10,452 bases of DNA from an uncultured Haemophilus sp. (GTDB lineage Bacteria > Pseudomonadota > Gammaproteobacteria > Enterobacterales > Pasteurellaceae). Below, one piece after another: positions 7,701-10,452 of the stretch. Each line of letters starts with the position of its first letter. Position 1 is the stretch's first letter. Below the pieces are notes generated by a model. It made no database searches and was not told the origin of the DNA. It saw nothing but the letters and a program-made list of their open reading frames with translations. Made by a program: the position numbers and the translations under genes. The stretch is from the NCBI RefSeq assembly GCF_905207935.1, contig NZ_CAJLNI010000064.1, positions 1 to 10,452 of the forward strand, in the 5' to 3' direction.

Positions 7701-8300
7701 ATGATAGATAACAGACTTTTTGAAAAATATGATGGCCTGATTTTTGATATGGATGGCACCTTAATCGACACCATGCCAGTGCACGCCCGCGCGTGGAGTA
7801 TGGTAGGGGAACAATTTGGTTATCGTTTTAACAGCCAAATTATGTATGATTTAGGTGGTGCAACCGTGAGCACTATCGCCTCAGCTATTATGCAAGATGC
7901 CGGTATGCCACAAGAACGTTTAAATGAAGTCATACAAGCAAAACGCAAACTTTCTTACGAATTGATTCCAACAGAATCAAAATTACTCCCAACCTTTGAC
8001 GTAGTGCGTCATTACTATCAACAAAAGCCAATTGCGCTCGGCTCAGGTTCGAACCGCCAAATGATTGATATGTTGATGCAAAAATTAGATATCAAACATT
8101 ACTTTAACGCTATTGTCAGCGCTGATGATGTGAAAGAACATAAACCGCATCCTGAAACCTTTTTACGCTGCGCAGAACTGGCAAAAGCTGAACCATCACG
8201 TTGTATCGTCTTTGAAGATGCTGATCTCGGCGTAAAAGCGGGATTAAATGCAGGGATGGATGTGTTTGATGTTAGAACGCGCGAGATTATTAGAGCCTAA
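7701..8300 (+). CDS. yqaB: HAD-superfamily sugar phosphatase, YqaB-like
   Basis: This is a cytosolic haloacid-dehalogenase hydrolase of the beta-phosphoglucomutase/CbbY-like subfamily. E. coli YqaB, its apparent orthologue, dephosphorylates small phosphosugars, with fructose-1-phosphate a preferred substrate. The 199-residue product carries all four HAD motifs. They are DMDGT (16-20) with nucleophile D16 and acid/base D18, GSGS (114-117), K148 in EHKPHP, and the metal-binding FEDAD (171-175). A helical cap lies between motifs I and II. AGGA at 7688-7691 is 9 nt from the ATG. The stop overlaps the start of the next gene by one base (TAATG), so the two are almost certainly coupled. The same yqaA/yqaB pairing is known in E. 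coli, and H. influenzae HI0488 is the likely counterpart (from memory). The substrate cannot be read from the sequence. Confidence 0.85.
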   Translation: MIDNRLFEKYDGLIFDMDGTLIDTMPVHARAWSMVGEQFGYRFNSQIMYDLGGATVSTIASAIMQDAGMPQERLNEVIQAKRKLSYELIPTESKLLPTFDVVRHYYQQKPIALGSGSNRQMIDMLMQKLDIKHYFNAIVSADDVKEHKPHPETFLRCAELAKAEPSRCIVFEDADLGVKAGLNAGMDVFDVRTREIIRA

Positions 8301-8779
8301 TGTGGGATATTTTCTCTTTCAGCTTTTGGGCTGATTTTTGGCAAACCCATGGTTTGTGGTTGATGTTTTTCAGCGCGTTCTTAAGTGCCACCATCTTGCC
8401 GGGCAATTCAGAAATTGTGTTTGTCTCTCTTGCTGTGCCAAAAGTATTGGTCGGGTCATTATTAAGTGCGGATATTTTTTGGCTTGTTTTTCTGGCAACC
8501 GCAGGCAATACACTTGGCAGCCTCACCACTTACTGGATTGGTCGATGGTTTCCGAAAATTGACAGCAAAAATGACCGCACTTTATGGGCGATAAACAAAA
8601 TACAACGCTATGGTGCCATCACTCTATTATTGAGCTGGTTGCCTATTATCGGGGATGTATTTTGCGCGGTAGCCGGTTGGCTTCGATTGAATTGGCTAAG
8701 TTGTTTGATTTTTATGACGATTGGAAAAGGACTGCGTTATATTGCCTTGCTCTTTTTCAGTTTACCTTTCGTGTCATAG
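8300..8779 (+). CDS. yqaA: YqaA-family inner-membrane protein (DedA/SNARE-associated-like)
   Basis: This small integral membrane protein has 159 residues, against about 142 in E. coli YqaA, with a longer N-terminus. Hydrophobic segments lie at about 18-50, 58-82, 105-128 and 132-157. Conserved family motifs include LPGNSE (33-38), TAGNTLGSLTTYWIGR (67-82), LLSWLPIIGD (110-119) and AGWLRL (125-130). The glycine/proline pattern resembles the re-entrant loops of the DedA/VTT superfamily, whose better-known members handle undecaprenyl phosphate or phospholipids. That function is not established for YqaA. Translation begins on an ATG that shares its A with the yqaB stop codon, so it depends on re-initiation or coupling. 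No clear plus-strand terminator follows. The nearby hairpin has its T-run on the other strand. Confidence 0.85.
   Translation: MWDIFSFSFWADFWQTHGLWLMFFSAFLSATILPGNSEIVFVSLAVPKVLVGSLLSADIFWLVFLATAGNTLGSLTTYWIGRWFPKIDSKNDRTLWAINKIQRYGAITLLLSWLPIIGDVFCAVAGWLRLNWLSCLIFMTIGKGLRYIALLFFSLPFVS
8574..8582 (-). repeat. DNA uptake signal sequence (USS)
   Basis: Perfect ACCGCACTT within yqaA. The minus-strand flank CATTTTTGCTGTCAATT matches both T-rich blocks of the extended consensus and is among the best in the window. Confidence 0.9.
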
Positions 8780-8846
8780 CCGAGAATAGCCTTTGTGCAT
8801 AACCTGGTTGTGGACTAGAATAAAGACGAATTGATATTCAACAGAT

Positions 8847-8875
8847 AAAAAAACGCCCCTTATCGAGTAAGGGGC
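8847..8875 (-). terminator. Intrinsic terminator of the minus-strand small RNA
   Basis: Read on the minus strand, GCCCCTTA (8875-8868), loop CTCGA and TAAGGGGC (8862-8855) form a perfect 8-bp GC-rich stem. It is followed by G and seven Ts (8853-8847). On the plus strand the stem is followed by AAATAACC with no T-run. The terminator is therefore directional and does not serve yqaA, although no annotated minus-strand gene ends here. Confidence 0.85.
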
Positions 8876-8924
8876 AAATAACCTAAGGAACCAATTTTAT
8901 TAAAACAACTGCAAGTTGCTTGTT
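8847..8924 (-). ncRNA. Predicted sigma-E-dependent small RNA antisense-oriented upstream of luxS (MicA-like position)
   Basis: A sigma-E-type promoter and an intrinsic terminator on the minus strand bracket a non-coding transcript of about 75-78 nt, starting near 8921-8924. Near its 5' end is a hairpin, AAGCAACT-TGC-AGTTGTTT (8921-8903), 8 bp with one G-U. A largely unpaired A/U-rich stretch follows (8902-8876) containing UUCCUUAGG. Last comes the terminator hairpin with seven Us, a typical Hfq-binding tail. I find no open reading frame in it. Size, promoter class and position upstream of luxS on the opposite strand all match enterobacterial MicA, a sigma-E-controlled repressor of porin mRNAs. 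The primary sequence is not recognisably MicA, and MicA has its seed at the 5' end while this RNA begins with a hairpin. Whether it is an orthologue or a convergent analogue is open. Expression is inferred, not shown. Confidence 0.7.
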
Positions 8925-8927
8925 CTA

Positions 8928-8955
8928 TAAGACCGACGCTAAAAAGAAAAGTTCA
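8928..8955 (-). promoter_or_regulatory. Sigma-E (RpoE)-type promoter driving the small RNA
   Basis: On the minus strand the -35 is TGAACTT (8955-8949), 6 of 7 to the E. coli sigma-E consensus GGAACTT. The spacer is 16 nt, and the -10 is TCTTA (8932-8928), 4 of 5 to TCTRA. T-tracts just upstream (8956-8992) could act as an UP element. A sigma-70 reading needs TTGAAC with a 20-nt spacer to TTATAG and fits worse. Confidence 0.65.
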
Positions 8956-8961
8956 AAGAAA

Positions 8962-9011
8962 TTGTAAAAAAATGTAAAAAAATTTACAAAAACTTGCAAT
9001 TAATTTACAAA
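8962..9011 (+). promoter_or_regulatory. Candidate luxS promoter region with phased A-tracts and TGTAAA/TTTACA half-sites
   Basis: Two overlapping sigma-70-like readings exist. One is TTGTAA (8962-8967) with 17 nt to TACAAA (8985-8990). The other is TTTACA (8983-8988) with 17 nt to TACAAA (9006-9011). TGTAAA occurs at 8963 and 8973, and TTTACA at 8983 and 9004, with steps of 10, 10 and 21 bp. TGTAAA-AAAA-TTTACA at 8973-8988 is a perfect inverted repeat. Which promoter is used cannot be decided from sequence, and AT-richness raises the chance of false matches. Confidence 0.35.
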
Positions 9012-9035
9012 TCACTGATTTTCAAGGAAATAAAT

Positions 9036-9539
9036 ATGCCATTACTCGACAGTTTTAAAGTGGATCACACCCGTATGAACGCACCTGCCGTGCGCGTTGC
9101 CAAAACGATGCGTACCCCAAAGGGCGATGACATCACCGTTTTTGATCTTCGTTTTTGCATTCCAAACAAAGAAATTCTCCCACCAAAAGGGATTCACACC
9201 CTTGAGCATTTATTTGCGGGCTTTATGCGTGACCATTTAAACAATGACAACGTAGAAATCATCGATATTTCCCCAATGGGTTGTCGCACAGGTTTTTACA
9301 TGTCATTAATTGGCACACCAAACGAGCAACAAGTGGCTGATGCATGGTTAGCTTCTATGAAAGATATTTTAACCGTGCAAGATCAAAACCAAATTCCAGA
9401 ATTAAACGAATACCAATGCGGAACTTACACCGAGCATTCTTTAGAAGAAGCACATGAAATTGCTAAAAATGTGATTGCTCGCGGTGTGGGGATTAATAAA
9501 AATGACGATTTAGCACTTGATGAATCTTTCTTAAAATAA
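9036..9539 (+). CDS. luxS: S-ribosylhomocysteine lyase LuxS (autoinducer-2 synthase)
   Basis: LuxS is a cytosolic metalloenzyme that splits S-ribosylhomocysteine into homocysteine and DPD, the precursor of the signal AI-2. It acts in the activated methyl cycle after the nucleosidase Pfs. The 167-residue product has the metal-binding HTLEH box (H54, H58) with catalytic E57. The third metal ligand is C128 in YQCGTY, and the catalytic cysteine is C83 in PMGCRTG. The sequence is close to E. coli LuxS over nearly its whole length and has a shorter C-terminus. The ATG at 9036 is chosen because AAGGA (9024-9028) stands 7 nt upstream and the family begins MPLLDSF. A frame open further upstream has no such signal. 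The 256-bp upstream gap carries a predicted divergent small RNA. purT follows after only 9 nt. Confidence 0.98.
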   Translation: MPLLDSFKVDHTRMNAPAVRVAKTMRTPKGDDITVFDLRFCIPNKEILPPKGIHTLEHLFAGFMRDHLNNDNVEIIDISPMGCRTGFYMSLIGTPNEQQVADAWLASMKDILTVQDQNQIPELNEYQCGTYTEHSLEEAHEIAKNVIARGVGINKNDDLALDESFLK

Positions 9540-9548
9540 GGACACAAC

Positions 9549-10452
9549 ATGACAACCCTAGGTACAGCATTAACCCCGAATGCTATCAAAGTGATGATGC
9601 TTGGCTCTGGTGAACTGGGCAAAGAGGTGGTGATTGAATTACAACGTTTAGGCGTGGAAGTGATTGCCGTTGATCGTTATGAAAACGCCCCAGCACAACA
9701 AGTGGCACATCGTGCTTATACGATTTCCATGCTAGATGGTGCAGCACTCAAAGCCTTAGTAGAAAAAGAGCGCCCAGATTACATCGTGCCGGAAGTGGAA
9801 GCCATCGCGACTGATACGCTGATTGAATTAGAACAAGCGGGTTTTAATGTTGTTCCTACCGCCAAAGCCACCAAACTGACGATGAATCGCGAAGGCATTC
9901 GCCGTTTAGCCGCTGAAGAGCTTAAATTGCCAACCTCACCTTATCAATTTGTCGATAACTTTGCTGACTTCCAAAGTGCGGTTGAAAAAATCGGTATTCC
10001 TTGCGTGGTAAAACCAATTATGTCTTCTTCTGGCCACGGTCAAAGTATTTTGAAATCCAAAGACGACTTACAAAAAGCCTGGGATTACGCTCAACAAGGT
10101 GGTCGCGCAGGCGCAGGACGCGTGATTGTAGAAGGGTTTGTTAAATTCGATTATGAAATCACCTTGCTCACCGTTCGCCACATCAACGGCACCAGCTTCT
10201 TAGCGCCAATCGGCCATCGTCAAGAAGATGGCGACTATCGCGAATCTTGGCAACCACAAGCCATGTCTGAAGCGGCCTTGAAAAAAGCACAAGACGAGGC
10301 AGAAAAAATTACCACTGCATTAGGTGGTCGCGGCATTTTCGGGGTGGAAATGTTTGTATGTGGTGATGAGGTTATCTTCAATGAAGTCTCCCCACGCCCA
10401 CATGATACCGGCATGGTCACGCTGATTTCTCAAGAATTATCTGAATTCGCCT
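9549..10452 (+). CDS. purT: Formate-dependent phosphoribosylglycinamide formyltransferase PurT (partial, 3' end outside window)
   Basis: PurT is an ATP-grasp enzyme that makes formyl-GAR from GAR, formate and ATP. This is the folate-independent version of the third step of purine synthesis. The first 301 residues of about 392 are present, then the window ends in frame. Recognisable residues fall at the same numbers as in E. coli PurT: E22 in GSGELGKE, E82 in VPEVEA, R114 in MNREG, K155 in VVKPIM, the SSSGHGQS loop (159-166), and the magnesium ligands E267 and E279 with D286 beyond. Nothing looks broken. The start is supported by AAGGA (9538-9542), which overlaps the luxS stop and lies 6 nt from the ATG, and the product begins MTTLGTAL as expected. 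With a 9-nt gap and no room for its own promoter, it is probably cotranscribed with luxS unless a promoter lies inside luxS. I see no PurR-type box upstream of luxS. Confidence 0.97.
   Translation, partial: MTTLGTALTPNAIKVMMLGSGELGKEVVIELQRLGVEVIAVDRYENAPAQQVAHRAYTISMLDGAALKALVEKERPDYIVPEVEAIATDTLIELEQAGFNVVPTAKATKLTMNREGIRRLAAEELKLPTSPYQFVDNFADFQSAVEKIGIPCVVKPIMSSSGHGQSILKSKDDLQKAWDYAQQGGRAGAGRVIVEGFVKFDYEITLLTVRHINGTSFLAPIGHRQEDGDYRESWQPQAMSEAALKKAQDEAEKITTALGGRGIFGVEMFVCGDEVIFNEVSPRPHDTGMVTLISQELSEFA
9974..9982 (+). repeat. DNA uptake signal sequence (USS)
   Basis: Perfect AAGTGCGGT within purT, preceded by an extra A and followed by TGAAAAAATC. Confidence 0.85.

Noticed and set aside
8830..8842. 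FNR-like site TTGATATTCAAC
   Set aside because: FNR needs TTGAT-N4-ATCAA. Here the second half is AAC.. and does not match.
8855..8875. Hairpin after yqaA as a plus-strand terminator for yqaBA
   Set aside because: The stem is symmetric, but the T-run lies only on the minus-strand side. The plus-strand continuation is AAATAACC, so it points the other way.
8963..8988. TyrR box upstream of luxS
   Set aside because: The TyrR consensus is TGTAAA-N6-TTTACA. The closest pair here has N4 and the next N14, so the spacing does not fit. A/T-rich sequence makes such half-sites common.
8994..9035. Longer luxS product starting upstream of 9036
   Set aside because: The frame is open, but the upstream start would be TTG with no Shine-Dalgarno. 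The ATG at 9036 has AAGGA at 7 nt and the conserved MPLLDSF start.

Overview
The window looks like a chromosomal segment of a Haemophilus-type Pasteurellaceae. It is AT-rich and carries eight perfect copies of the 9-bp DNA uptake signal AAGTGCGGT / ACCGCACTT, about one per 1.3 kb and in both orientations. The AAGTGCGGT form is the Haemophilus influenzae subtype, not the Actinobacillus pleuropneumoniae one. The encoded proteins are orthologues of known gammaproteobacterial families. I see no insertion sequence, prophage, CRISPR array, tRNA or rRNA.

Bases 1-7201 hold a tightly packed envelope operon on the plus strand. It runs tamA (Omp85-family outer-membrane protein), tamB (very long AsmA-like periplasm-spanning protein) and ppx (exopolyphosphatase), with junctions of only 3-9 nt and Shine-Dalgarno sequences overlapping the upstream stop codons. 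TamA and TamB form the outer- and inner-membrane halves of one complex. Ppx is an unrelated cytosolic enzyme translated behind them. A hairpin at 7204-7229 ends the operon and also lies at the 3' end of the next gene, which is convergent.

Bases 7224-8779 hold a minus-strand gene for a small stand-alone PRD-like protein, and divergently from it a two-gene plus-strand unit. That unit is yqaB (HAD sugar-phosphatase-like) and yqaA (DedA/SNARE-associated-like membrane protein), joined by a TAATG stop/start overlap. The same pairing is known in E. coli.

Bases 8780-9035 are non-coding upstream of luxS and hold the most interesting signal in the window. On the minus strand there is a close match to a sigma-E promoter, TGAACTT-N16-TCTTA, followed about 75 nt later by a strong intrinsic terminator (8-bp GC-rich stem plus seven Us). 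Together they predict a sigma-E-driven antisense-oriented small RNA of MicA size, at the same place relative to luxS as enterobacterial micA. Its unpaired middle carries an anti-Shine-Dalgarno stretch. Between this promoter and luxS lie helically phased A-tracts and repeated TGTAAA/TTTACA half-sites.

Bases 9036-10452 hold luxS (S-ribosylhomocysteine lyase, AI-2 synthesis) and, 9 nt later, purT (formate-dependent GAR transformylase), which runs off the right edge after 301 codons. The short gap suggests that the two are cotranscribed.
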